Shown: positions 32,184-41,896 of the stretch, one piece after another
Layout: every line of letters begins with the position of its first letter
Position numbering within the stretch: position 1 is the first letter of the stretch
Assembly (NCBI RefSeq): GCF_901538265.1
Contig: NZ_LR593886.1
Coordinates: forward strand, 124,001-188,000
DNA length: 64,000 nucleotides
DNA from: Gemmata massiliana
GTDB lineage: Bacteria; Planctomycetota; Planctomycetia; Gemmatales; Gemmataceae
Reading direction: 5' to 3'
Made by a program: the position numbers and the translations under genes
Notes under the pieces: model-generated
The model's database searches: none
Told to the model about the DNA's origin: nothing
The model's input: only the letters and a program-made list of their open reading frames with translations

Positions 32184-32984
32184 CTATTTTTGCCGGTCCG
32201 CGACGGCTTGTTTGGCTTCGCTGTCGTAGTCGCCCATGACCCGGATCATCACGCTGTCGGGCAGCCAGCGGCTTAGTTTGATGAGGAAGTGCAGCCCGCG
32301 GGGGAAGTTGTACACCTTCTTGCCGGCCCGAATCGCCCGGATCATCTTTCGCGCCGCGTAGTCGGCTTCCATTAGTTGCGGCATGTGGAATTTGTTCGTC
32401 GCGGTCATCGGGGTCTTGATGAACCCGGGGCAGATGGTCGTGGTCCGCACGCCGGTGCCGCGCAGGTGCATCCGCAGCCCGTCCATGTAGATGTTCACGG
32501 CGGCTTTGCTCGCGCAGTACGCGGACTCGGCCGGCAGCCCGCGGTACGAGGCCAAGCTGGACACCGCGACGAGGTGCCCGCTTTTGCGCGCGAGCATCTC
32601 CGGGATCGCAGCGGAGACGGTGTAGATCACGCCCATCAGATTGATGCGGAACGTGTCCTCCACGTCGCCCATATTCACCGGGTCGAGAAGCGTCGGGCGC
32701 CCGACGCCCGCGTTCGCGATGACGAGGTCGATGGGGCCGAGTTCCGCGCGCACGCGGGCGAACGTCGCTTCGATCTGTTCGCGTTGGCCCACATCCGCGG
32801 GCACTGCCAGCGCGCGTCCTTTCGCGGCGGTGATTTGCGATACGAGTTCGTTCAGCGGTTCCACTCGGCGGGCGACAACGCCGACCGTGGCACCCTCCCC
32901 CGCGAGTTGCTTCGCCAGTTCCCAACCGATGCCGCTCGACGCCCCGGTTACGAGCGCCACCTTCCCTGCGAATGCTCCCGCCAT
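32184..32984 (-). CDS. Short-chain dehydrogenase/reductase
   Basis: A 266-residue NAD(P)-dependent SDR with cofactor motif TGASSGIG (13-20), NAG (91-93) and the catalytic Ser-Tyr-Lys set (Ser142 or 143 in VSSLASY, Tyr156 and Lys160 in YCASK). The C-terminal segment after about 220 ('FPRGLHFLIKLSRWLPDSVM') is hydrophobic and basic, as in SDRs that contact membrane lipids. The substrate cannot be inferred. It lies upstream of the secreted paralog triplet, in the same direction and 79 bp away. Confidence 0.88.
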   Translation of the reverse strand: MAGAFAGKVALVTGASSGIGWELAKQLAGEGATVGVVARRVEPLNELVSQITAAKGRALAVPADVGQREQIEATFARVRAELGPIDLVIANAGVGRPTLLDPVNMGDVEDTFRINLMGVIYTVSAAIPEMLARKSGHLVAVSSLASYRGLPAESAYCASKAAVNIYMDGLRMHLRGTGVRTTTICPGFIKTPMTATNKFHMPQLMEADYAARKMIRAIRAGKKVYNFPRGLHFLIKLSRWLPDSVMIRVMGDYDSEAKQAVADRQK

Positions 32985-33509
32985 CGCGGTTCCCTCGACA
33001 CGTGGTTTGTTGCGGGAAGTTTATGGATCGCGCGGAATAAAATGGGGGCACCAAAAAAATGTGCAAGGCGCGGGCAATTGGGCGTTCAAGTTGCAAGGGG
33101 AGCGGCAAATTAAAGCAACTTTGCGGTCCCAGCGTTCGATTATTCAGGTGTGAGCCGCTGCAATTTAGGAAGTGCCTGACGCAGCGGCAACCCCTGGTTC
33201 GGAAAAAGTATTGTATAATTCTGGTGACTTGCTTATAGGCAGGTCACTACGCCGCGAAAGCCCATGCCGACCCGCTCGCGTCACACCAGGCGCGAAGTAT
33301 TGGGGACGCATTTCGCGGTGAGTAGCCGGATCGCCGAGGCCCCGGGCCGACCTGCCGCGCCGTGAATAACGGAGCGGACCCTTTCCACGTCGGCCGCCCG
33401 CACCTCCCCGACCCGACACTCTCACGGTGTCGTTACACGGGTTCTTTTCACCTAACCGCACACGCGGCAACGCCCTCCGTGCGCGCGTTCCAACTAAGAC
33501 GGTGCGCCT
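32985..33509. other. Intergenic region between divergent genes
   Basis: There is no gene; the short frames present lack start signals. It holds a TATAAT at 33214-33219 without an obvious -35, followed by an imperfect operator-like palindrome (33224-33247). Confidence 0.45.
33224..33247. promoter_or_regulatory. Operator-like palindrome next to a TATAAT
   Basis: GTGACTTGC and GCAGGTCAC are inverted with one mismatch around TTATAG. A TATAAT hexamer lies 5 bp before it. The combination fits a repressor site at a promoter, but no -35 is clear. Confidence 0.35.
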
Positions 33510-34067
33510 ATGTCCCCTTCTGACCTGGTTCTGGCCGCAATATTACTCGCCGCTCCGGTCGGTACGCCCGAGCAAATGCCGGCGCCGGAGCGGTGGCCCG
33601 CGGTCCGCGAAGCGATCCACAAGACGGCCGTTCGCTGGGAGATCATGGACCCGCGCGAGGAACGGTACCTGTTGGCCGCTCGTGAGGACTTCGAGACGGA
33701 CCTGAACCTGTTGCGGAAGCGGTACGTGGAACTGAACGACGCACCGAAACTCATGGACTGCCAGCGCCTGCCGGACCGCCGCACCGTGAACGAGCTGATC
33801 AAGTTCAACCGCGCGTTCCGCAAGAACCTCGAAGAGCGCGAGGTGTGGGAGTTGGACCGCACCGATCTGTTCACCCAAACGATGCAAGAGACCGATCGGC
33901 TCTACCAGTATTGGGACGCGATCCGCGACGCGCAGTGCGACTTCTACTACGTGACGGTGCGCCGGGCCGCGCTGAAGAAGCTCCGCGAGTTCATCGGCGA
34001 GGAAGCGTTCCTGGCCGGCGTGATGCCGCCCTACGTTCCCGAATGGCGGTTCGCGTTCGCCCCGTAA
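33510..34067 (+). CDS. Conserved secreted planctomycete protein
   Basis: A 185-residue protein. A short N-terminal hydrophobic segment (MSPSDLVLAAILLAAPVGTP) is probably a signal peptide. The body is helical and Arg/Glu/Leu-rich, with 'WEIMDPREERYLLAAREDFE' and 'LPDRRTVNELIKFNRAFRKN'. It is probably a helical bundle; no function is known. A long terminator-like hairpin lies about 190 bp after the stop. Confidence 0.65.
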   Translation: MSPSDLVLAAILLAAPVGTPEQMPAPERWPAVREAIHKTAVRWEIMDPREERYLLAAREDFETDLNLLRKRYVELNDAPKLMDCQRLPDRRTVNELIKFNRAFRKNLEEREVWELDRTDLFTQTMQETDRLYQYWDAIRDAQCDFYYVTVRRAALKKLREFIGEEAFLAGVMPPYVPEWRFAFAP

Positions 34068-34259
34068 GCAAAAATTGACAGAACCGATCGATTAAGAATA
34101 CGCAGACACTTGCGATACTGATTCCGGTTCGCGCTTCATGAGCGGGCCGCGATCGCAAGGGAGTGGGGGCGCGACGGCTCCTGGCGTCGCGGCCTATTGG
34201 AGCCGCTGGCCCTCGCTCTCTTGCGGTCGCCGTTCGTTTGCGATTGCCGTATGGAACCG

Positions 34260-34326
34260 AAACCGGCCCGGTGGAACGACGGCGGCTTTCAGTCGCACTG
34301 TCACTCCACCGGGCTGGTTTGTTTTT
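34260..34326 (+). terminator. Terminator-like long hairpin
   Basis: Arms of 16 bp (34260-34275 and 34305-34320, one mismatch) enclose a 29-base loop and are followed by GTTTTTT. It could terminate the gene ending at 34067. Confidence 0.6.
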
Positions 34327-34529
34327 TCATCGTCGTGGTACTTTCGATGTCCGTTGTGGACTTCTTAATGAAGCGGTCAGCTTTGCCGATCGAGTAATCA
34401 TTACCGGTAAGAGTTGCAACATGACCGCGAGAAATTGCAAGTGCGCTAAAGATGACCGAACCGCGTTCGTAAATGGTCTTGCAGTATAATTGGCAGTTTG
34501 TCCTTATTGGATAATAGGTTGCGCGAAAT

Positions 34530-34717
34530 CGATTGTGGTGGAGTCTGATTTGGCACGGGTCGTGCTTTAGTTTATTTCGTCGAAAACGGTTCTCCCCCAG
34601 AACCGCGACACGAGGCCGAGTGGTCCCCCAAATATACCGCCGCCTCCGCATTCGGTTTGCCTCCATCCCCCCGAGCAAGCCTCCCGGTTCCCCCAACCGG
34701 GAGGCTTGCTCGTTTTT
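34530..34717 (+). ncRNA. Candidate small RNA ending at a strong terminator
   Basis: A strong terminator (34672-34717) closes a stretch with no gene on the plus strand upstream. Promoter-like motifs TTGTCC and GATAAT lie near 34499-34517. A small internal hairpin is possible around 34588-34605 (CGGTTCT-CCCCC-AGAACCG). It matches no RNA family I recognise (not tmRNA, SRP or RNase P by eye). It is a hypothesis built on the orphan terminator. Confidence 0.35.
34672..34717 (+). terminator. Strong rho-independent terminator
   Basis: A perfect 18-bp stem (34672-34689 with 34695-34712, starting CGAGCAAGCC) with loop CCCCC is followed by TTTTT. It is the strongest terminator in the window and has no upstream protein gene within 600 bp. 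Confidence 0.9.
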
Positions 34718-34830
34718 ACACACCGTCGCGCGCCACACGTTCGCGATCGGACACGGAAACACCGACCTTTCGCGTTTGGTAGACTCCGTATAATCACGAC
34801 AGTGTACCCGTTACCTCCGCGAGCGCACCT

Positions 34831-35259
34831 ATGAGTGCCCCCGTCTACGTGCTGCCGCCACTGTTGACCGGCCCGGCGCAGACGGCTCCCGCGTCGACCG
34901 ACGTTGTCGACCTGTTGCGCCAACTCGTCGCTCTGCAACAGGAACAGGTCTCGCTGCTCAAAGCCCAAAGTGCCGCTCACGATCCTTTGAGCCGCTGGCG
35001 CGCGCTTCTCGCTCGGTGGACCGGAGAGTTCCCCGGCATCGGCGGCACGTGTAAGCAGGTGCTCCCGGCGATCGAGCGCGCGTACCTGGGACTCGTTCGC
35101 GAAGTAACTGACAAACTCACCGAGGACGCAGAGGTGCTGACCGACGAATTTGTACTCGCCGAATTCCTCGATCGCTATGGCACGAAGCTGGCCCAAATGG
35201 GCAACATTGTGAACCAGCTCACGCCGCTCGCCGACGCCTCTTCGACGGAGAACGGGTGA
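34831..35259 (+). CDS. Hypothetical helical protein
   Basis: A 142-residue protein. A proline-rich start (MSAPVYVLPPLLTGPAQTAP) is followed by a long Leu/Gln helix (LLRQLVALQQEQVSLLKAQS), likely a coiled coil, and an acidic helical C-terminal half. There is no signal peptide or known family. A TATAAT hexamer at 34789-34794 lies about 40 bp upstream. Confidence 0.6.
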   Translation: MSAPVYVLPPLLTGPAQTAPASTDVVDLLRQLVALQQEQVSLLKAQSAAHDPLSRWRALLARWTGEFPGIGGTCKQVLPAIERAYLGLVREVTDKLTEDAEVLTDEFVLAEFLDRYGTKLAQMGNIVNQLTPLADASSTENG

Positions 35260-35374
35260 CCGGGATCGGGATCGAACGGGTGAGGCGGCGGCGCTGGTAA
35301 CAGTGCGCCCCGTTTTTTCTTACCCTTCGCTCGCGCCGCGGTTTACTCTGGCTCCATCCTTCCGGACTCGCTGC

Positions 35375-38300
35375 ATGGAAATCGCACCCGCCGAACTGAC
35401 CCGCGTTCGCGAACTGTACACGCAAGGTCGCTACCGCCAGGCGCACGATGCGGCGACCGCGCTCGGTCCCCTGCGGGAGTGGTCCGGTACGACCGCGCGA
35501 CTGATCGGCGGGCGCCTCGCGATCCAGCTCGCGGCGCCGAAACTCGGGCGCCGGATGCACCTCGCCGCGTTCCGTGCCACGCCCGCGTACCCCGAAGCGA
35601 TCTACTATCACGCCCGCTACCGCATGGAGCGGTTCGGCCCGCTGTCCACGTGGCGGTTCATGCGGAATCACCCGGACTGGTCCGACGCGCCGCCCGAACT
35701 GCACGCGGACTGGCTGGCCCTCGGTGCGTTCATCGTGGCCCGGTTGCGCGACTTCGACCGCGCCGAGCGCTTGCTGAACCGCGCCGAGACGATCACCCCG
35801 GACCGGCCGTGGCCGTGCATCGAGCGGTCGAGCGTGTACGAGTTCGCCGACCGTCTCGACGACGCGATGGCCGCCGCGCGCCGGTCGCTGGAGCTGCAAC
35901 CGTGGTTCCGGCCCGGTGTTCAGTCCGTTGCGCACCTGCTCCTGCGACAAGGGCGGGAGCGCGAGGCACTCGATTTCCTGACCGAAGCGGACCGGAACCT
36001 TGAAAGCGGGCTGGTGGCCGCACAACTTGCGGCGCTTCAGACCGACCTCGGCCACTACACCGACGCCCGGCGCACGCTCGACCGCTATGCGGAATTGTCG
36101 CCGCTGATGGAACCGGACGTCTCGAAGTGGCTGGCTGCGCGCCGGGCGGATTCCGCGTACTTCCTCGGTGAACCCGCAGCGGCGGCACGTTTCGCCCGTG
36201 AGGTGAAGGACGAGTTCTACGACCAGTTTGCGGAACGGCTGGAAACGCTGGCGAGCACTCCCGCTAAAGAAGGCGTGAGCGCCGCCCCCGATTCTTCGCG
36301 GATGGCGATCAAACTCGATTTCCCGCCCGCGCCCGCCGTGCCGAACGTGTACGAGCTGCTGTCACGGTTTTGGCAGCACCCGCTCCCGGGGATGAACGAG
36401 AGCCCTCCCCCGGCCGACGGGCTGCCGGACGCACAGGAGCGCCGGCGCGCAGAAGAGGCCGGATGGGTCGCGCGCGAGTTCACGCTCTCGCTCGACGCCG
36501 CTGTCGCGCTGATCGAGCGCCGCGTGCCGTTTATCGTCACGCTGGTCGAAGCCGGCTTCTCGCAGCCGCGGTTGTGTATCAGTGCCGATTCCGTGCGCGG
36601 ATCGGTTTCCGTGGTCGACGGTTCGGATCGCCGACCGGTTGATGCGCCGGTTGGTTCGCTCGTGAAGCGGTTCGCGCCATTCGGTCCGCGCGGTCTCGTG
36701 ATCGTGCCACAATCGGAAGCGAGCAAACTCGACGACCTGCCGCTCACGGACGCGGACGAGCGCGAGGCACTGTACCAGTTACAAAAGCCGTTGATCGCGC
36801 ACGACCGGAGCGCGGCCGAGAGCGCCTTGCGCGTCATGCGCGACCGGTTCACCGACAACAAGTTCACGACCTACGGCGAACTCGCGCTCGCCCGGTACGA
36901 CGCGCACCCGTTGCGCCTGCTCGAAATCTACGACGCGCTTCTGACGAAGTGCCCGCACGAATCGACATGGGTGCTCTCGAAGGCGAGCGTGTTGCGCGAG
37001 CTGAACCGAGTTCCGGAGCGCGAGGCGCTGCTCGAAGCCGAGAGTTCTCGCTTCAATGCTGAGCCAATGGTGCAGCAGACGTTCGCGCAGGCGATTCTGC
37101 CGTACCCGAACCGGCAGGCCGACGCGACGCGCCTGCTGCGCCGGTCGGTGCAGGACCGCCCGACGGCCGCGGCAGGGTACTACCTGCTTGCGACTCAGTT
37201 GTGGGAAGAACGCGAGTTCGATGAGGCCGCGGAGTTGTACCGGTTCGCGTGTACCCTTGAGGAACGCGAGGACCAGTTCGCGGACGCTTACTTCCGTGCG
37301 GCCCGTGCCACGGAGCAGGTACCCGAAGCGCTTCGACTGTTTCAACAGCGCGCGGGCCGCGCCGCGATCCCGGTGCCCGCTGCGACCCGGGCGCTTTTCC
37401 AGGCCCTCATGGATCGCGACGAGCCGCAACAGGCTGCTGCAGCGCTGGATCAGGCGATTCGTAAGTTGCAGGAATCCGAAGCAAAGGCCCCGAAGGTCGA
37501 AGACAAAGAGCAGAAGGGCGAGGACCGCAAGAGAACCGAGGCGGGCCAGGCACTCGGTGAGTTGCTCTTGTTCCGGGCGGAGTGTCACGCCTCCGCGGAC
37601 CGGTTCACGGAGGCCGAAACCGATCTCACGGCCGCGAAAGCGCTCGTTCAGCCCATTACGTGGCACAAGGCCGCGGTCCGGGTCGCACGGACCAAGCCCG
37701 ACGTCGCGACCGCCGGCGCCCACTACCTCGAAGCGGTCAAACTCGAACCGCTCGTGTTGGACGCGCACCGCACGCTCGCGGCCCTGCTCGCCGACACCGA
37801 CGGGCGCGCGGCGGCCCGCACGCACCTCGTGCAGGCGTGCCAGCGGTTCCCGCACCACTACCCGCTGCTCAAGCTCCGGGTCGAGTTCCTGTCGGGCGAC
37901 GCGGAGGGGGACGTCGATAGTGCGCTGCGGGACATCCTCACTGAGTACCCGAACGACGCTTGGGCGCTCCGCCAGCGCGCACTTGTGCTCGCCGACCGCA
38001 AGCAGACCGACGAGGCGCTGAGCGACGTCACCCGCGCGGGCGAACTCGAACCCAACCACGTCTGGTACTTTTCGGTACTCGCGCAGGTTTACAAGCGCGC
38101 GGACCGTACCGCTGACGCGCTCGCCGCGATCCGCGACGGGTTACGGCGCAACATCGACCAGGAACCGCTGATCGCGGAACTCGTGCAGCTCAGTCGCGGG
38201 CGCCGGGAGAAGCGCGAGGCGCTGGAGTTCTTGGAAACGGAGCTGCGCCGGCAGCCACACACCGGCGAGGGGCTGATCGCGTTTGTCGGTACCGCGCACC

Positions 38301-41299
38301 ACGTGTTCCAGAACGGCGGCGATGCGGACGACCACACCCGCCTGCTCGACACCCTGGAACAGATCCTCGACGAGCGCCCGGATCTCTGGCACGCTTGGTC
38401 CGTCGTCGTTCAGCAGATGGCCGGGTTGGGGCGCCTGGACGAAGCCCATTCTCTCGCGCAGGAAGCGATCGAGCGGTTCCCGCTCCTCGGCAAACTGTGG
38501 CTCGACCTCGCTCAGGTGTGCCACGCGATGGGCAACGCGGAGGGGCGACTCGAAGCCCTCCGGCAAGCAGTCGCGGTGTCGCCGGGGTGGTCGCTGGCCG
38601 CGCGCGAGCTGGCCGACGCGCTCGACGACGCCGAACAGCGCGACGAAGCAATCACCGCGCTCGAACGCGCGACCGTTCGTAATCCGCTCGACGCGCTGGC
38701 CCACGGGTTCCTGGCCGAGCGGCTCTGGGACGAGGGGCGATCGCGCGAGGCCCTCGATCGCGCGAAGACTGCGGTGCGCCTGGAACCGGGCTACGACTGG
38801 GCTTGGCACGCGGTTCAGATGTGGGCCGATCGATTGGACGAACCCGACGAGCCGGCGGAACTCGCTCGCGCGCTGGCACGCGACCGGGCCGGCGACCCGC
38901 GCGTGTGGCTGCGGCTCGCGCGCATGCTGGGGCACCCGCGGTACAACGATGAAGTGCTTTCCGCGCTCGACCGCGCCATCGCGCTCGAGCCGAAGAACGT
39001 TGAGGCACACGACTTAAAGGCCGAGCGGCTCGCGGAAATGGGTCGGTTCGACGCAGCACTCGAAGCGGCCCAGCCGGTGCAGTTCAAAGAGGATCGGCCG
39101 ATCATCTTGCAGGGCCGCGAGGCGTGGGTGCAGGCGCGCCGCGGGAACTACGCTGCCGCGATCCCGCCCATGCAGGCGCTCGTCGCGGTTGATCCGTCCT
39201 ACGTGTGGGGCTGGCACCAACTGGCCGACTGGTACAACGAGACCGGGCGCCCGGAGAACTACCTCGAGGCCGCGTCCGAACTGGTACGACTCCAGCCGCA
39301 CCACCCAACCGGCTGGACCATGCGCGGCGAGGCGAAGCTCCAAACGGGGGACCGCGAGGGGGCCAAGAGCGACCTGCGCGAGGCGCTGAAGATCAGTGCC
39401 ACGTACTCACCGGCCGCCGCCATTCTGTTCGACGCGCACCTGGCGGACGAGGAGTTCCGCGAGGCGCGGGTCGCGCTGGCCGTGCTCCAGGAGCACGCGG
39501 GCGGGCCGGAGGTCGCAGTAAAGCAGATCCAGCTCGCGTGCCGCACCGACGACGCAGAGACCGCGACGCGCGCGTTCACCGAAATCTGCGAGGGGCCGGG
39601 CACGTCCGCGTACCCCATGCAGGCCGCGCTCAGCGAACTGCGCGGCGCGGGCTGGGACGAGCGCGCACACCGCGTGCTGCGAGAAGCGTGGCAGAGCGGC
39701 GGACCGTTCCATCCGTGGGCGCCGATCTTTTGGATCGACTCGCCCGAGGGCCAGGAAGCGGACCCCGGCGACCGGCTCCGCGCGGCCGAAGCCGTCATCA
39801 AGGCGTACCCGAAGTTCATGCCGGGGCACGACAGCAAGGCCGAGCAACTCGCGCTCGCAGGTCGGTACGAAGAGGCCCTCGCCGCGTGCAAGCCGGCCGA
39901 AATGGGCGACCCGCTGCCGGTCGAACTGCGCGGGCGCGGGGCCTGGATCGAGGCGCGCCGCGGGGACCGTGCGAAGGCCATTTCGATCATGCGGCAACTG
40001 GTGTCCGAGCACCCGCAATTCGTCCTCGGCTGGCGCCAGCTCGCCGCGTGGTACGATTCGACCGGGCGGCCCCGCGACTGCCTCGAAGCGAGCGAGCAGT
40101 TCGTGAAGCTCGAACCGGTCAATCCGCTCGCATACATTTACCGCGGTGAAGCGCGCCGCAGCGTCGCGGACCGGCGCGGGGCGCTGGCCGATTTCCAGAA
40201 GGCGTTCGACCTCGATCCGACGTTTGAAGCGGCGGGGCTGAACCTCATCACCGAGCAACTCGCCGCGGGCGACGTAACGGCGGCGGCACGCACTCTCGCT
40301 ACGCTCCAAGAGCACGCGAGCGGGCCGCTCGTGCGCCTGCGCGGGATTCAGGTCGCGTGCCGCCAGGGGGCTCTCGAGCTCGCGGTGTCCCAGTTCCGCG
40401 AACTCGCCGCCGACCCGGAAGTGAGCCGCGGTACGCTCCGCGAAGCCGTGCTCGCGTTCGACAGCGAGGAGTGGGGCGCGAAGCTCACCGACGAACTCAA
40501 GGAACTCGCGTTCACGGCCGACGCTAACGCGGACGTGGCCGGGCTGTGGGCCGACCGCGCGGTCGCGGCGGGGACAGCGGACGCGGTTTCCGAGCGGCTC
40601 CCGGATCTGCTCGCGCAGAACCCCGCTGCCGGGCGCGAGGTCGTGCTCGCGTACCTGTGGGCGCTCGCCGAAGCCGGCAAGCCCGTGCAGGGCATCGTAC
40701 AGAAGCACAACGACGTCCTGAAGGCCGATGACACAGCCTGGGCGCGCACCGGGGCCGCTCTCGTCGCGGCCGGGCACCACGGGATGGCGTCCGCGTGGCT
40801 CGCCGACTGGCGCGACCGCCCGGACGTGGAGGCGTGGATGCTGCGCCCGCTGGCGACCGCGTTCCGCTTGTTGGACCAAGACGAGCGCGCGGCCGACGTG
40901 TGTCGTGCTGCGGTGCGACTCGGTGGACCCGAGGACGTGCTCGCGGATTTCCGTGCGTGGCTCGCGCTCGACCTGGCGCTGAGCGGCCAAACGGCCGAGG
41001 CTACCGCGCACACGGCCAAAATCGATGCCGTCTTGGTATCCGACAGCACGCGCCTGGTGCTGGCAATGGCACAAGCGGTCGTTCTGATGAAGCAGTCCGG
41101 ACCGGACGGCAAGGCCGGTGCCTTCAAGGAAGCCAAAGACGCCATGCGCGTGGCCGCGGCCGCGTGTTCCGCGAAAGACGTGCCCGCAGGTGCGGCCCGG
41201 GCGTACCGGCGCGTGGTGTCGTGTGTGGCGGGCGAGGCCGGCGTGCTCACAGCGAAGCTCTGGGCCGTCTGGCAGCGCCTCGCGCCCTGGGTGAAGTAA
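35375..41299 (+). CDS. Giant TPR-repeat protein
   Basis: A 1,974-residue protein without signal peptide or membrane segment. It is built almost entirely of tetratricopeptide repeats, for example 'GRYRQAHDAATALGPLREWS' at the start, 'AHSLAQEAIERFPLLGKLWL' and 'EALAACKPAEMGDPLPVELR'. A non-repeat insert near 320-480 ('RRVPFIVTLVEAGFSQPRLC') may be a peptidase-C39-like or other domain that I cannot name. A block of about 300 residues recurs around 1160-1490 and again around 1490-1750 ('RGREAWVQARRGNYAAAIPP' versus 'RGRGAWIEARRGDRAKAISI'), an internal duplication. Likely a very large scaffold. A CheY-like receiver gene follows. Confidence 0.8.
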   Translation: MEIAPAELTRVRELYTQGRYRQAHDAATALGPLREWSGTTARLIGGRLAIQLAAPKLGRRMHLAAFRATPAYPEAIYYHARYRMERFGPLSTWRFMRNHPDWSDAPPELHADWLALGAFIVARLRDFDRAERLLNRAETITPDRPWPCIERSSVYEFADRLDDAMAAARRSLELQPWFRPGVQSVAHLLLRQGREREALDFLTEADRNLESGLVAAQLAALQTDLGHYTDARRTLDRYAELSPLMEPDVSKWLAARRADSAYFLGEPAAAARFAREVKDEFYDQFAERLETLASTPAKEGVSAAPDSSRMAIKLDFPPAPAVPNVYELLSRFWQHPLPGMNESPPPADGLPDAQERRRAEEAGWVAREFTLSLDAAVALIERRVPFIVTLVEAGFSQPRLCISADSVRGSVSVVDGSDRRPVDAPVGSLVKRFAPFGPRGLVIVPQSEASKLDDLPLTDADEREALYQLQKPLIAHDRSAAESALRVMRDRFTDNKFTTYGELALARYDAHPLRLLEIYDALLTKCPHESTWVLSKASVLRELNRVPEREALLEAESSRFNAEPMVQQTFAQAILPYPNRQADATRLLRRSVQDRPTAAAGYYLLATQLWEEREFDEAAELYRFACTLEEREDQFADAYFRAARATEQVPEALRLFQQRAGRAAIPVPAATRALFQALMDRDEPQQAAAALDQAIRKLQESEAKAPKVEDKEQKGEDRKRTEAGQALGELLLFRAECHASADRFTEAETDLTAAKALVQPITWHKAAVRVARTKPDVATAGAHYLEAVKLEPLVLDAHRTLAALLADTDGRAAARTHLVQACQRFPHHYPLLKLRVEFLSGDAEGDVDSALRDILTEYPNDAWALRQRALVLADRKQTDEALSDVTRAGELEPNHVWYFSVLAQVYKRADRTADALAAIRDGLRRNIDQEPLIAELVQLSRGRREKREALEFLETELRRQPHTGEGLIAFVGTAHHVFQNGGDADDHTRLLDTLEQILDERPDLWHAWSVVVQQMAGLGRLDEAHSLAQEAIERFPLLGKLWLDLAQVCHAMGNAEGRLEALRQAVAVSPGWSLAARELADALDDAEQRDEAITALERATVRNPLDALAHGFLAERLWDEGRSREALDRAKTAVRLEPGYDWAWHAVQMWADRLDEPDEPAELARALARDRAGDPRVWLRLARMLGHPRYNDEVLSALDRAIALEPKNVEAHDLKAERLAEMGRFDAALEAAQPVQFKEDRPIILQGREAWVQARRGNYAAAIPPMQALVAVDPSYVWGWHQLADWYNETGRPENYLEAASELVRLQPHHPTGWTMRGEAKLQTGDREGAKSDLREALKISATYSPAAAILFDAHLADEEFREARVALAVLQEHAGGPEVAVKQIQLACRTDDAETATRAFTEICEGPGTSAYPMQAALSELRGAGWDERAHRVLREAWQSGGPFHPWAPIFWIDSPEGQEADPGDRLRAAEAVIKAYPKFMPGHDSKAEQLALAGRYEEALAACKPAEMGDPLPVELRGRGAWIEARRGDRAKAISIMRQLVSEHPQFVLGWRQLAAWYDSTGRPRDCLEASEQFVKLEPVNPLAYIYRGEARRSVADRRGALADFQKAFDLDPTFEAAGLNLITEQLAAGDVTAAARTLATLQEHASGPLVRLRGIQVACRQGALELAVSQFRELAADPEVSRGTLREAVLAFDSEEWGAKLTDELKELAFTADANADVAGLWADRAVAAGTADAVSERLPDLLAQNPAAGREVVLAYLWALAEAGKPVQGIVQKHNDVLKADDTAWARTGAALVAAGHHGMASAWLADWRDRPDVEAWMLRPLATAFRLLDQDERAADVCRAAVRLGGPEDVLADFRAWLALDLALSGQTAEATAHTAKIDAVLVSDSTRLVLAMAQAVVLMKQSGPDGKAGAFKEAKDAMRVAAAACSAKDVPAGAARAYRRVVSCVAGEAGVLTAKLWAVWQRLAPWVK

Positions 41300-41413
41300 C
41301 TTCGGTCGGCACCCGCGTGCCGGCTCCTCGGAAACGCCCCGCTGCTTGTGACCGCGCAGCGCAATTGGTATTGTGGACGTTGCTGAACCGCGACCGAAAG
41401 AAGAGGGCCGGAC

Positions 41414-41824
41414 ATGGCCGACCAAAAGCTGATCCTGGTGGTGGATGACGACCGCGAGCTAGTGGACGCGATGCGCGCGGTCCTCGAGCGCCAGGGTTAC
41501 AAGGTGATCCAGGCCCACGACGGGCACCAGGGCAAGCAGGCGATCTACAACGCGCGGCCCGACCTCGTGATCCTGGACATGATGATGCCGCGTATGGGCG
41601 GCTACCCGGTCCTCGAACACTTCAAGGACAAGGGCGACGCCCCGCCGATCATCATGGTCACGGCCAACGAGGGGAGCCGGCACAAGGTGTACGCCGAGTA
41701 CCTCGGGGTCATCGACTACATCCGCAAGCCGTTCGCAATGGAGCGCCTGCTCGAGACCGTGAACAAGGCGCTGAATTCGGGCAAGCCGAAGGAAGAGAAG
41801 AAAGAAGAAAAGAAGGCCGAGTGA
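41414..41824 (+). CDS. CheY-like single-domain response regulator
   Basis: A 136-residue receiver with acidic residues 10-13, phospho-acceptor Asp55 (LVILDMMMPRMGG), Thr83 and Lys105 (RKPF). The tail 'GKPKEEKKEEKKAE' is a Lys/Glu stretch, possibly a flexible linker or binding tail. There is no output domain and no kinase nearby. It lies 114 bp after the giant TPR gene and may work with it (inference). Confidence 0.85.
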   Translation: MADQKLILVVDDDRELVDAMRAVLERQGYKVIQAHDGHQGKQAIYNARPDLVILDMMMPRMGGYPVLEHFKDKGDAPPIIMVTANEGSRHKVYAEYLGVIDYIRKPFAMERLLETVNKALNSGKPKEEKKEEKKAE

Positions 41825-41830
41825 GCCTCG

Positions 41831-41896
41831 CGCCCGTTCGTGAGCGCTCACTTTCGCTGACAGCTCTGGCGAATCGCGAGCGCTAACGAATGGGCG
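41831..41896. repeat. Dispersed palindromic element, copy 4 (diverged)
   Basis: The left arm begins CGCCCGTTCGTGAGCGCTCA; the right arm complements it imperfectly (complement reads CGCCCATTCGTTAGCGCTCG). Both arms carry AGCGCTC where copies 2 and 3 carry GACACTC. The loop region TGACAGCTCT recalls TGAGTCTCTT of those copies. The right arm contains the stop codon of the epimerase gene. Confidence 0.65.

Larger units (their letters stand above)
34068..34830. other. Non-coding region with two terminators
   Basis: About 760 bp contain no supported protein gene. It has a 16-bp-arm hairpin with T-run (34260-34326), an A/T-rich candidate promoter zone near 34480-34520, a candidate small RNA (34530-34717) and a TATAAT at 34789-34794 upstream of the next gene. 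Confidence 0.5.

Noticed and set aside
39407..41425. Long minus-strand frame over the giant TPR gene
   Set aside because: It is a shadow of high-GC codon bias; the plus strand shows continuous TPR repeats.
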